Assembly (NCBI GenBank): GCA_016718275.1
Contig: JADKEA010000022.1
Location: 1-64,000, forward strand
Origin: Candidatus Villigracilis affinis
Lineage (GTDB): Bacteria > Chloroflexota > Anaerolineae > Anaerolineales > Villigracilaceae
Reading direction: 5' to 3'
DNA length: 64,000 nt
The position numbers and the translations under genes were made by a program. Positions 1-9,388 of this stretch are shown piece after piece. The notes under the pieces were generated by a model. The model was not told where the DNA came from and made no database searches. It saw only the letters and a program-made list of their open reading frames with translations. Position 1 is the stretch's first letter, and each line of letters begins with the position of its first letter.

Positions 1-1727
1 GTTGGCTTTTGATCCAGGATCAAAGCTACCCATTATCCTGAACGGTTGAGATCCGCAACTTCTCTACAAATCAGGCAGGTGCCACGCCGATGGGCATCTT
101 CGTCGCCCGGCGCATCTCATCATATCCAGATCCTCAACAACAACATCCATCACATCAGAAACATACGCAGGCGCGAACAGCGGCGAATGCCCATGGCCTC
201 GCGGTATATGGAAGCGCCGCCTTGGCATCCATCCGCTGAAACCTGTTGATCCAAGGGCAACAAACTGCATGACTTGAAACTCGGCAGCTTAGCGAAGCGA
301 TGGTCCTCAACAGGAATGTTGAAATTTTCACCGTTACAAATAACACAGTGAGCTACAGCGACAACATCGGCATGGACTTTCCCCATCGGTTTTGAAGGCG
401 TCTCACCCAGCCCTGCGATCAGGCACGGGATGGTGTGAGTCAGCGATAACAGGAGTATGCCATTGATACGATCACCAATCCCGCTTATGGTGAAGCAAAG
501 TGCGGCCGCCATTTATGCAGACGGCGGTACGCGTATCGTTTATCGAACGCAATCAGGTTTTCATGTCCAACATCGGCATTGAGATCGCCAGTGAACATCA
601 GGGGCCGCGCCACAGGTGAGATCACCGTGCGCAACAACCTGATCTACTACAATCATATAGCCGGTCTTGCCATGGGCGGATACGACACCCAGCGCAGCAA
701 CACTGAAAACTCAACCATTGTCAACAACACCTTCTTCGGGAACAACTCAACCAGGATGGCAACGGCGAACTATGGATTCAATTCGACACCCGCGACAACA
801 TCATCCAGAACAATATCTTCTTCGCCAATTCACAAAGCTGGCTCATCACCAATCCACCTCCAAAATCAAAATAATGTGGTGGATTACAGCAACTACTTCG
901 CCCCGCTGGAATTGACGGCAGTGAATGGCAATGGAAAAGCACCTTTCATCGGGCTTTGCCGCTTAATAATCCACCACGAGCAACGATACCCACTCCATGT
1001 TCATCGATCCATGACTTTCAGGCACTTCCTGTTTCAGAATAGAGGTACGCTCTCCGGTTCGCCGCCATTGACACAGCGAATTGCGCCAGCGCGCCGTCAA
1101 CGTTTTCACCGGCGACCTTCGTCCGCAAGGCGCAGGCGCGATATCGGCGCAGACGAATATTCTTCAAGCCTTTTCGCGGTATTTGCCTTCCCGATCGTTG
1201 GGCTCGAAGCTGGATCGAAACCTGTACGCCGCAGGCATTACCCAGCAGGCGCGGAACAAATCCACTGACCTTCTGCCCCGATGCTGATCACCCGCGCAGA
1301 AATGGCGGTCTTCCTCGAACCCGGCATGAATGGCGCGGCTTACAATCCGCCTGCCGCAACAGAGCACGGTCTTCTCGACATCTCCGCTGATTTTGAGGCT
1401 GCTGCGTAGGTTGAGCAACTCTTCGCCGGTGGGATCACGGCTGGCTGTCAGCCCTGACCTGTATTGCCCCAACGATTACGTCACCCGCGACCAAATGGCC
1501 ATCTTTCTCCTGCGCGCAAAATACGGCTCCGCCCACCCCGCCGCCCGCAACTGGCGTATTTTCCGACGTACCCACAGATTACTGGGCGGCCGCGTGGATC
1601 CGAACGGCGCTCGCCGCCGAAGGCATCGGCTGGGTGCGGCAACGACAGCTATTTTGTGTCCAAGCCAGCTGGTCGGCGCGCCGAGATGGCAGTCTTCCTC
1701 GTGAGAACATTCAATCTCGCGCCATAA
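1..1727 (+). CDS. Partial surface protein: right-handed beta-helix plus S-layer homology repeats (frameshifted)
   Basis: A cell-surface protein whose 5' end lies outside the window. Reading across frames gives Asn-rich beta-helix rungs (ILNNNIHHIRN, VTNNTVSYSDN, VRNNLIYYNHIAG, STIVNNTFFGNN) at about 130-850. The last 450 bp encode S-layer homology-like units such as ITRAEMAVFLE, VTRDQMAIFLLRAKYGS and FSDVPTDYWAAAWI, ending AEMAVFLVRTFNLAP before a stop at 1727. SLH repeats normally bind a protein to the cell envelope, and beta-helices often bind or cleave polysaccharide; no catalytic residues can be assigned. At least eight frame changes occur, which I read as sequence errors because the protein pattern continues through them. 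A strong terminator follows. Confidence 0.7.
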
Positions 1728-1747
1728 GCGTTTTTCAAATGACTTAC

Positions 1748-1787
1748 AAAGAGGCGGTCCATCTTATTTAAGATGGACCGCCTCTTT
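1748..1787 (+). terminator. Strong hairpin terminator after the S-layer gene
   Basis: A perfect 19-bp stem (1748-1766 with 1769-1787) with a 2-nt loop, flanked by AAA and TTT. It lies 20 nt after the stop at 1727 and could end transcription from either side. Confidence 0.85.
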
Positions 1788-1868
1788 CCTGTTATCTTCG
1801 CCCGAAACATTGCTTCACGCTTCGCATCTGCCGATAACTGCTTCTTCTTTTCGACAGGAGGTCAGCGC

Positions 1869-2115
1869 CTAATCCTCAACGAGCCGCATGACCAGCCAGC
1901 CATCAGATCCTTCCACAATAAACTCGCGGCGATAGCTCATGTCATCGCTCGACGTGTCCACACACTCATACCTGACCAATTTGCCTTGATTCGATCTGTT
2001 TACAAGTGGACACTGCTCGGCATCCACAATGGATTGATCAGAATAAAAAGGATGAACAGGAAAATGAACGCCAGCACCAGGTATGTGACCTTACACCCTA
2101 ACAACTTCTTTTTTG
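1869..2115 (-). CDS. Small membrane-anchored protein (frameshifted)
   Basis: Composite of about 80 residues. One hydrophobic segment (YLVLAFIFLFILFILINPLW) near the N-terminus is followed, after a frame change near 2020, by a soluble tail containing NRSNQGKLVRYECVDTSSD and ending GWLVMRLVED at a TAG at 1869. A KKK stretch precedes the membrane segment, as in an N-in anchor. I do not recognise the family. The start is uncertain because an in-frame stop lies just upstream of the lysines; an indel probably hides the ATG. Confidence 0.45.
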
Positions 2116-2116
2116 G

Positions 2117-2260
2117 CTAAGCAAAATGCAGACCGGGGTCCCAGCACATGCAGATCAGCAAATACAACAAGAAAGCGAGTGTCCTGATTGGGCCGAACCA
2201 GGTACGAACTTCATGAAGGATAGGATTGCCGAAAAAATGGGAGCGGCGATGATGTAGCAT
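2117..2260 (-). CDS. Possible small membrane peptide
   Basis: A 47-codon frame with one hydrophobic stretch (RTLAFLLYLLICMCW) between the peptidase gene and the next small membrane gene. It could be a real small protein or the start of the downstream gene displaced by an indel. No Shine-Dalgarno sequence is evident. Confidence 0.25.
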   Translation of the reverse strand: MLHHRRSHFFGNPILHEVRTWFGPIRTLAFLLYLLICMCWDPGLHFA

Positions 2261-2299
2261 GGAGTTTGATAAGGTTGGGCTTGTTTTCTGTTTTCCTTT

Positions 2300-3760
2300 T
2301 CACCTGTTCTTGAAATATTCGCTCACAATGTCAGAGTAATCTGCATCGGTATGTCGAGAATACGAGAGAAATCATCGCCTGAGACGATCCTCTTAGCCCA
2401 CAGTTGGCAACCAATCCTGCAGAAGCGAAGAAGGCTTCATCGCCGATGCGTCCGCGCAGGTCTTTCATAAAATGTGCGCCGTTGAAATAGACAATGTATT
2501 TATACGTGTCGCGTTCTAGCCTTCGTACACGGGGATGTTGATCTCCCCGAACGGTTCGAAGAAATCGATGGATCGTCCACCGCCAGCCGCCTGACGCATC
2601 CTGAGTTGCGACTTCATAATAGATCGCTTCCGAATGGGTGGTCGCGGGGATTAAATCCAGCCAGGGTTCCTGCGCCTGATCGTTCGCGACCTGATCGAAC
2701 CACCATTGATGCCCCGGTTTCGTGCGCAGCCACAGCGACCAGGTAACTTTGCAGACTTCCGTCATACAGGTTATAGAAACTGCGGCTGTGAAAATACAGC
2801 GCAGAGGAATTCCATGCTGTCTTGAAAATCAGCGATGACGATCAACGAAAGCGTTTTATGCGGATACAGCCCGAACATCTGCGAGAAGACTTGAATGGCC
2901 TGTGCACTGAGTAACCTTAAGCGGCAACGCCCCGCATTTTCTCCCCGTAGAATAGTAGCTGTAAACGGTCGTCTCACCCATCTGCGTAGTGGATACCTGA
3001 AAATCACGGCTGGCGGAGATCACTTAAAAGCACGCCAGCAGTTAATGTATAGCGTGTGAACTCACCATTTGGTTCAGCAGATCCGCTGGTGGCGATGACG
3101 GGGCGGTCTGCGGGTCTGCAAATTTCGTTGACTTCAAAATCCGCAATGGGATACACGAGATATTCGCCATGCGACCACGGTTGTGGATGACCCAGTCGCC
3201 ATCCTTGAACAGCGCAATGAATGCAGATACCAGTTCACGGATTAAATTTTAGTTTCACTGTACCCAAAGATGCGCGCGTTGACTGTTGACCTGGTGTAAG
3301 GGAGGAAGATGCTATAGCGCAGAGACACTGTCGAAACGGAATCAGGTTCGAGTGGGTCGGAAGCGGAATGTCGAGGTCGATTAAGGTTGAGGTGTAATTC
3401 GTAACCCTTGACCCCATCCACTTTTATTTCCATGACATAAAAACAGTTCGGCCAAAAATTCGGAGCAACGGCAAGCGTGAGGGAGGTAGTTGCTTGCCCT
3501 GGCGTGTGATTCGGGTAGACGATGGTTTCCGATTTATCAATGAAGTGAAGGTGTAATCGATGAAGGTGTTGAGCGTATATTTTTCACGCGCGGGGGATCG
3601 GAATCGGCGTAACCGTTGAGGTGGGCACTTCGGCTTCAAGAAGGCATTGTGGGTGCAAAGTGTGCTGACTGGAAGTGCCGTCGCTGTTTGAGAAGCGGGC
3701 TGTGAACATGCTGTGACCAGCAGGAAGAATAGGAGGAAGATTCGGCGTGGAGTATATTTT
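2300..3760 (-). CDS. M1-family metallopeptidase, lipoprotein (frameshifted)
   Basis: A secreted zinc aminopeptidase-like protein. The N-terminus reads RRIFLLFFLLVTACSQPAS, a lipoprotein signal with Cys after VTA. The catalytic region near 2690-2760 reads GHQWWFDQVANDQAQEPWLD, which matches the M1 signature (HExxH followed by WWxxxVxxD and EPWLDE) once a frame change just upstream is allowed; the second zinc ligand is expected in the following TYSEAIYYE-like stretch. An upstream segment, FQDSMEF, fits the part before the zinc site. The C-terminus reads YSDIVSEYFKNR with a stop at 2300. At least six indels break the frame. The composite of about 485 residues is shorter than classical M1 aminopeptidases and resembles the bacterial lipoprotein subgroup. 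Substrate unknown. Confidence 0.6.
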
Positions 3761-3789
3761 AAACCTTTTTGTGTATAATTCCCAGTATC

Positions 3790-3863
3790 GCCCTGATAGT
3801 TCAACGGATGGAACGAAGCACTCCTAAGGCTTAGATGTAGGTTCGAATTCACTACTCGGGGCA
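3790..3863 (+). tRNA. tRNA-Arg(CCT)
   Basis: The acceptor arm pairs GCCCTGA (3790-3796) with TCGGGGC (3856-3862), followed by discriminator A. The D arm contains AGTTCAACGGAT. The anticodon loop CTCCTAA has CCT at 3823-3825, giving tRNA-Arg reading AGG. The T arm is irregular: after GGTTCGAAT there are two more bases than a 7-nt loop allows, so it probably carries an indel error. A TATAAT box at 3774-3779 lies 10 nt upstream and is the likely promoter. It is divergent from the peptidase gene. Confidence 0.85.
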
Positions 3864-3938
3864 CAAGCTCAAAATTTCTTATACAACATTAATCTACAAG
3901 CCCTTGCAAAAATAAAAGATAGTAGTAATATTGTCAAC

Positions 3939-3977
3939 GATGAGCGCCAGGGGTGCCCCCTCACCCTGGCGCTCATC
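3939..3977 (+). terminator. Hairpin downstream of tRNA-Arg
   Basis: A perfect 14-bp inverted repeat (3939-3952 with 3964-3977) with an 11-nt loop. It lies between the convergent tRNA-Arg and recN and has no strong T-run. It probably ends or insulates transcription from either side. Confidence 0.55.
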
Positions 3978-3997
3978 ATTGGTAATAATCAAAGGAA

Positions 3998-4042
3998 CAT
4001 CCCGCAGGCTTGAGGTCGAAAGACTGACGAACCTGCGGGATG
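3998..4042 (-). terminator. Hairpin at the 3' end of recN
   Basis: Arms of 11 bp (3998-4008 with 4032-4042, starting CATCCCGCAGG) lie about 15 nt after the likely recN stop. Together with the hairpin at 3939-3977 they fill the convergent intergenic space; no gene is visible there. Confidence 0.55.
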
Positions 4043-4056
4043 CCTTGTTTCAATGA

Positions 4057-5809
4057 CTACGATTTATTTTTCGTACTCTTGACCATTTGGCGCGCGGTTT
4101 GCGGCCAGTTCGTGTGCGGATCGCAATGTGCCTTCGCCCACTTCATGAAAGCATCTGCAAAAGTTCGAGCAGGCGCGGTTCGCCTTCGACGTTTTCCACG
4201 CGTGTCAATGTGCGGCCCTTATCCACAAGCTTTTGGACTTGATAATGCTGGTCACCAAAAACAGCGAGTTGGGGAAGATGGGTGACGCAAAAAGACCCTG
4301 GTGTGAACGCGAAAGATTCCAAAGTTTCTGACCGACCACCATGCCTACACGACCGCCAATGCCTAATTAATCTCATCAAAAATAAGAGATGGAGACTTGA
4401 TCAGCACGGGCCAACACGTTCTTCAAGCCGAGCATCAAACGCGAGGTCTCTCACACCGCGGAGGCGATCTTTACCAGCGGCGGGGGCCTTCACCGGGATT
4501 CGGCGCGATCGGGGAATTCCACGCGATCGAAACCATTTTGATCGAACGCGATGCGTACCATCAGGCAATGGGAATGCCATTCATCAGGTTTGGTTTGAAG
4601 TCCACACCGAAGCTGGGCCGCTTCCATTCTGAGATCGGCATGAGTTCGGTTTCGATTCACTTGCCCATTGTGATCGCTGCAGATTTGCGTTTTCAGAAAG
4701 CGAGCCGCCATGTTTGGCGAGAGTTTTCGAGCAGTTCCCTTCCTGCATTTCCAATTCGTTAATCCGTTCCACCGCGCCCGTTAGGGGTTTCCAACTGTTT
4801 GCGGGCATCAGCGCCATAGGAAAGTACCGCAGGAATGTTGCCCGCCATATTTGCGCGTGTGGCGAGTGAATGGATCCAGGTCAAAACCCGTTCTTCCACT
4901 TCATCGAGTCTTTTGAGGTTGAATTCGATCTCTTCAAGATAATTCTGCAAGCCATGAACGACATCTGAGATCGTATCGAGCATGAGTTCAGCCTGATTCG
5001 CAAGCTCAGCTTGTTCAGGGTCAATCTTTGCGAGGGCGGCTAATGCCTGTGCGGCCTGACCGATCAGGTCGGTGGCGGCGGGTGTTTCAGGCGAACCTTC
5101 ATCGAGGACAGCCAGCGCCTCCTGGGCATTCTGCGCCAGAGACTCGGCATTTGCCAGACGGTCACGTTCCTTGCGCAATTCCTCGTCCTCGCCAGTTTTC
5201 AGGTGGGCCAGTTCAATTTCCTCCACCTGATGTGAGCATTTCGGTGCGGCGTTCCGCATCCGATTGCGCTTTTCGTAGTTCAGAAAGTTCGCCAGCGCAA
5301 CCCAAGCAGGATTGATAGCTCTGGCGATAATCGTCAAGGGGCTTTGCAGCTTCCGCGTAGCGTCAGGCAGGCCGAGGTGTGCGCGGGGATCGCGCGGCGA
5401 GAGATGTTCCGCCTGCCCGTGGATGTCCGATCAACAATGCGCCAAGTTCACGTAACAAACCGACATTGACCGTCGGGCCATTCACGCGCGCCACACTGCG
5501 TCCTCCTTGCGGATCTCGCGCATCAGGACCACATAATTCGGATCATCCAACGGTTCCTCACGGGTGAGGACTTCAGTGACCGCTTCTTTTTCTGGATACT
5601 TTCGGTTGGAACACCGCTTCGACAAATGCGGCGTCTGGATCAGTGCGCACAAAGGTCATCTGCCTTGCCGCCGATGAGCATGACCACCGCGTCGAGGATG
5701 ATGGATTTGCCCGCACCTGTTTCACCCGTGAGAATGATCAGGCGGAGTCAAAGCGCAGGTCGAGTTTATCGATAATGGCAAAATTTTGGATGTGAAGTTC
5801 AGTGAGCAT
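4057..5809 (-). CDS. recN: DNA repair ATPase RecN (frameshifted)
   Basis: RecN is an SMC-like ATPase acting in double-strand-break repair. The start reads MLTELHIQNFAIIDKLDL, followed by Walker A GETGAGKS near 5725. Coiled-coil sequence follows (KERDRLANAESLAQNAQEAL; LEEIEFNLKRLDEVEER; VLSYGADARKQLE) at about 4760-5340. The C-terminal head has FCVTHLPQLAVFGDQHYQV and ends with a sequence close to TLRSAHELL. The composite of about 585 residues fits the family's usual 550-600. Roughly eight frame changes are present, the longest clean stretch being 192 codons. It is the last gene of the minus-strand group, 10 nt after the membrane gene ending at 5820. Confidence 0.85.
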
Positions 5810-5819
5810 AGGCTATTGT

Positions 5820-6400
5820 CTAAAGACCAGACCTGAGAAGTGGGAATATGCCAGCGGTGTGGCGATGACAAGATAAACGATCTGCCAGAGCACGGGCGAG
5901 AAAAAAGGATATTCCACTCATCACATCCGTGCCCCCGGAAAGCATGACAAACAAAGCGGGCGGGCCGCTCACATCAGCAAAACAGGAAATTGTGCCAACG
6001 ATCATGCCTGCCACCAGCGTGTAATTCAAAGCGGGCGAGCGGTGATTTTTCACAAAACGGCGTGTAACATTGGCGATCATCGAACCTGCAAGCGGGGCAA
6101 GCCCAATAATAAAGATGCCCCAGATAATGGATGTAATGATGATCGTGGCAACCGCGGCCAGCCCCGAAAGAGTTGCCGATGTAAAGAACACGATCAAATA
6201 ATCGTATGATTCAGCAAGTATTGAATATTTTCTGATGCTGGTTGACGCAATCCCCTTGCTGAGATGCCCAGTGGGCGTGCAGCCGCGCACACGGGGGCGC
6301 AGATCGGTGCTTTCGCGGCCCGTTTACAACGCAAACCAGTCTCACGGCCGGGGTAGGCATAACGGTAGGTAACAGCTGGATTATTCTCTATATTGGTCAT
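5820..6400 (-). CDS. Zinc-finger (B-box-like) multi-pass membrane protein (frameshifted)
   Basis: The N-terminus (MTNIENNPAVTYRYAYPGRE) leads into a Cys-rich segment which, across frames, fits a B-box-like finger: cysteines near 6325-6280, then a TPTGH/TPTGYRC-like stretch. Three hydrophobic segments follow (YLIVFFTSATLSGLAAVATI, IIITSIIWGIFIIGLAPLAG and a Gly-rich VAGMIVGTISCF). It is about 193 residues long. Similar proteins, a small cytoplasmic zinc finger ahead of a membrane bundle, occur in Chloroflexota; their function is not known to me. Its ATG overlaps the nadK stop by 4 nt (6397-6400), so the two are translationally coupled. Confidence 0.6.
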
Positions 6401-7260
6401 CGTGGAAATCCTAAAGAATTTTCGTTCATGTGCGCTGTAATATTGCGATAAAAATAACCAGGGTCACCAAAGCGGACAAATTGCGCGGTGACATCCCCAT
6501 GACTGGTCACTTTCACCTGGTCTTCTTCCATCAACGGTGTCGGCGGTTGACCATCCACACTGAGAACCAGGCATCGACTTTTCACAACAATGCTAACCGA
6601 AGACGCTTCCGACAAAACCACTGCACGATCTACAGAGATGCGGAGCAATGGGTACAAAGTAAAATATTATTGCGTAACTCAGGCGGAAGAATGGGCCCGC
6701 CTGCGGCTTAAGAACCCACGCTGCCAGGACCTGTCGCTGTGGAGGCGATCGTCCATCTGCAACATAGCTGGTGAGACGACGATCATCCACCGAAGCGGTC
6801 AGACGCACGGGACGCAGGTTTTGTCCGCGTGCAACGACGACTTCATTCGGTGCATTGGAACTGCCGAGGCTTTCACCCACGGATATGTTCAGCGCGCAGC
6901 ATCATGCGACTCTCGATCCACGCTTCGCCATTGAATAGTTTTGCAAAATACTCGCCCATTCTTTGCGATCGATCTGGATCAAAAAGCCCAGCCTGCCAAG
7001 ATTCACGAGATCGGCACACCGCTGGGAGCGCACAAATGAAGCCCGCCCGCAGGACACTGCCATCCCCACCAACGGCGATGGGCATGTCGAACTCGCCTTT
7101 TTTACGCTTGCGGAGTTCTTCATCGGCCTGAGGTACTGCAAGGCGCCGCAGATTCCTCTCTCTTTGAGGAAGAAATTGCCATCCCTTCGGCTTCAGCAAA
7201 AGCTTCAGGCATTTTCCGATGAAGCCGTGACCACAGGATGTTTGGCGGGAAGGATGGCAT
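6397..7260 (-). CDS. nadK: NAD kinase (frameshifted)
   Basis: Phosphorylates NAD to NADP. The signature GGDGSVLRAG is visible near 7070, followed across a frame change by RMMLRAEHIRG, NEVVVARGQNLRPVRLTASV and, at the C-terminus, HLSVDRAVVLSEASSVSIVV, VLSVDGQ and PGYFYRNI. The composite of about 288 residues is the normal length. The likely start is the ATG at 7258-7260, six bases after a TATAAT box on the minus strand (7267-7272), which implies a leaderless transcript. Several indels interrupt the frame, one within a few codons of the start. Confidence 0.85.
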
Positions 7261-7321
7261 AACGAAATTATACCTTTTGTAATCTCACAACGTATCCCTA
7301 GTTTCAAGGGCAAGGCTTTAG

Positions 7322-7845
7322 TCACAAATATTCTTGAAACCGCATTTTGCCTGACGTCCAGCTTGTTCGTAGCAGGCGCGCAACATCATGCTTGTGTTCG
7401 TCCACTTTCATATCTCCCAGAAGGTCGATCAGGCGGTCTCCCAGCTCGTGGGTATAATCCACGGCGAAATCGCGGTTCTCGTAATGGATAGTCCCATACG
7501 GCGGATTTGCTTCCCGTATGTTTTTCCACAAGTAGACAATATGCCGCAAGTTGATAAATATGCAGATCATACGGCGCTTCGGTGCGCGGCCAGATTTCAC
7601 TTCCACGGGGATGATCTGCCCATTCTTTTTGACGAGGTAATCGGGCTTGCTGTCAACTCGAGTGCCGGGTAAAGAGAGGCTTCTCCACTTGCCCCAGCCG
7701 CGTGTATCCGTATAGATGATGCGGCCACCAGGCAAACCCGCTTCCCTTCCGTTGAATGGGATTTGCGGAAGAAGAACAGGGCAAAGATAAAGAGGGCAAG
7801 GAAACTAGATACAAAGCATTTTTAGTGACCAATGAAGTTTAGATT
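7322..7845 (-). CDS. Cas4-like PD-(D/E)XK nuclease, membrane-anchored C-terminal half (frameshifted)
   Basis: The N-terminus is hydrophobic (SSFLALFIFALFFFRKS), followed by GGRIIYTDTRGWGK and the nuclease core: SKPDYLV then IIPVEVKSGR, i.e. the D-x(n)-ExK signature of Cas4/RecB-like nucleases. Further on, PPYGTIHYENRDFAVDYT matches the C-terminal part of Cas4-like proteins; the last segment (cysteines expected for an Fe-S site) is disturbed by indels. About 175 residues. No cas1, cas2 or array is present, so a general DNA-processing role is more likely than adaptation. The usual N-terminal part of the fold seems to be the separate gene at 8488-8717. Confidence 0.65.
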
Positions 7846-7857
7846 TTTCAGCCAGCC

Positions 7858-8472
7858 TTATGATACGACCCAGACGGGTAAATGCCGCGCGGAAAGATCG
7901 TCAATTTCTTTTCCTGAGGACTTTGATGAAATCATCCTTGTTGGATTCATTCACAGCAGGCGGCGTTCTCTCTGCATCTTGCGGAACTTCCTCACTTAAG
8001 GGCCTTAGGTCCCGATAAATACTTGAGCAGGTATGGAAAAAATGGCTTTGTTGTACTCGTCATTTGCGGCGGTGTGCGCCAGCGCGGAGACGGAATTATC
8101 GATGGTGATAACCAGAACCTTCATCTCTGGCCCAGCACGGTGTCATCCAAATGATTGAAGATGATATCGGGTCTGACTTTTGCCACTTCAGCCAGCGCGG
8201 TCGCGCTTTTAGACCATATCGTTGTGTCTGCTTTTCAACAGCTTGATGAAATCACCTCGGCGTAGGGCGCAATGAGTTCAGGATCGATGATGCCAATCAT
8301 ACATGACGTGGATGCAGTCCCAGTGAATGTTCTTGTTTTTCACTCCACATGTTTTGCGCGATCACGGATGCCGCCTTGTCGTTGCGCGCGGCAAGGTCAC
8401 GCGCCAGATCGAGATTGGGCGTTCGGTCGCCCGGGTTTGTAAATAGGCAAGGCGGTTGAACAGATCAGACAT
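7858..8472 (-). CDS. HEAT-repeat-like protein (frameshifted)
   Basis: The composite begins MSDLFNRLAYLQTRATER, then LARDLAARNDKAA, VIAQNMWSEK, a stretch around IIDPELIAPYAEDFI, KLLKSRHNDMV, TALAEVAKVRPDIIF and HLDDTVL, the helix-turn-helix rhythm of HEAT repeats. It ends with an acidic/basic tail (ESNKDDFIKVLRK). About 205 residues with five or more indels. The start at 8472 is preceded by GGAGAATC, a good Shine-Dalgarno sequence. It lies between the two halves of the Cas4-like nuclease on the same strand and is probably co-transcribed. HEAT folds bind proteins or DNA; the partner is unknown. Confidence 0.5.
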
Positions 8473-8487
8473 GATTCTCCGATGAAT

Positions 8488-8717
8488 TTATAACTGCGCA
8501 GTGCAATATGCCACGAGCAGGATCAATGCCCGTAGAAACAGGATCAGGCCAAAGGTCCGCGAGAGAGACGAGTCGAGGGCTTTGCGCCCATGCCTGTGAT
8601 GTAGCTCCGTCCCAGGCGGCCATCTCAGCCTGGTTCGCTGATCCAATCCCTTTTTGCGATACCACCGTGAGGGCGGCAATAGAGATTCCCGATTTCGGAA
8701 GCACGAGTGACTGGCAT
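8488..8717 (-). CDS. Cas4-like N-terminal half with C-terminal membrane anchor (frameshifted)
   Basis: The composite of about 76 residues begins MPVTRASEIGN, continues with an LYCR..WWYRKKGLDQRT-like stretch containing a single Cys, then HHRHGRKALDSS, and ends in one membrane helix (TFGLILFLRALILLVAYC). The Cys-x-aromatic start and the Hx3H-like helix resemble the N-terminal segment of Cas4/RecB-type nucleases that carries the first Fe-S cysteine. The nuclease core is the downstream gene at 7322-7845, which itself starts with a membrane helix. TATACT at 8723-8728 lies five bases before the ATG, so the message is probably leaderless. Family assignment is inferred from pattern only. Confidence 0.5.
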
Positions 8718-8786
8718 GGGCAAGTATAGCACAAATTTTCTATGCCCGATTATTTCAGTTTCGATTAGAGTTATGATAAACTTCAA

Positions 8787-9071
8787 GTGCGCAAAATATC
8801 ATTCCCATCAAGAGGAAATCCACACACCACTCATGACACCTATTCCATTGAGATCGCAGGTACTCGCGTGAATTACCATTGTTCGAGATCAAGCCCGGAT
8901 TGCGGATCGCCATTCTTAATATTTCTCGGCGACACCGAACTGGTACAGGCCAGTACTCGCGAGCGCGGAAAAAACTTGAGGGATGTTGATTACGACAGCA
9001 CATCATATCGCTGGGACATTTGCCGTTATTTACAGGATAGCAGCAGAATCGTCAAACAATTAAAAAATTAA
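8787..9071 (+). CDS. Hypothetical protein
   Basis: A 94-codon frame with a GTG start, containing FLIFLGDTELVQASTRERG and YDSTSYRWDICRYLQD. I recognise no family. Support comes from position: its stop lies directly before a rho-independent terminator on the same strand, and TATGAT sits 9 nt before the GTG. The N-terminal third reads poorly and may be frameshifted. Confidence 0.35.
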   Translation: MRKISFPSRGNPHTTHDTYSIEIAGTRVNYHCSRSSPDCGSPFLIFLGDTELVQASTRERGKNLRDVDYDSTSYRWDICRYLQDSSRIVKQLKN

Positions 9072-9101
9072 GGCCTTGGGAAAATATCCCGGGCCTTTTT
9101 T
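9070..9101 (+). terminator. Rho-independent terminator
   Basis: AAGGCC (9070-9075) pairs with GGCCTT (9092-9097), inner GGGA pairs with TCCC, and a run of six T follows. It ends the plus-strand gene at 8787-9071 and faces the GIY-YIG gene. Confidence 0.75.
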
Positions 9102-9107
9102 CATTTA

Positions 9108-9374
9108 TTACTTACTATTTACTTTTCCTGCCTCGATCAACTTTCCCTTTTGTTCCCGCTTCATTCGCTTGATTGTAAGCTCGCGCTTCTTGGCTTCGGT
9201 ACGATTGGGTTTGGGATTCGAGGTAGACCAGTTTCACAGGTCGGCGGGTGCTCGTGTATTTTGCGCCAACGCCTTTATTGTCTTTGCGAAACGCGTCTCT
9301 TTCAGGGTCAGTCGTCCAGCCCGGTGTAAACAGGTTCCATCAGAACATTCAACGATGTAACAATAACAACTCAT
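9108..9374 (-). CDS. GIY-YIG nuclease-domain protein, UPF0213/YhbQ type (frameshifted)
   Basis: The start reads MSCYCYIVECSDGT, the modified GIY...YIG-like opening of the short YhbQ-type proteins. It continues, with frame changes, through KRVSQHNKG-like sequence, ALAQNTRAP / KYTSTRRPVKLVYLES, PNRTEAKKRELTIKRMKR and EQKGKLIEAGK. The tail EAKKRExxIKxxxRxxK is characteristic of this family. About 88 residues, the usual size. Members are presumed single-strand or structure-selective nucleases. It lies directly downstream of the tyrA-like gene. Confidence 0.75.
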
Positions 9375-9388
9375 TTTTGGTGTGTTTT

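Noticed and set aside
1773..2120. 115-codon plus-strand frame after the S-layer gene
   Set aside because: It begins inside the terminator stem, has no ribosome site, and lies antisense to a small membrane protein with a convincing helix and tail.
7322..8717. Cas4-like nuclease as part of a CRISPR-Cas locus
   Set aside because: No cas1, cas2, effector genes or repeat array exist anywhere in the window; membrane anchors also argue against the adaptation enzyme.
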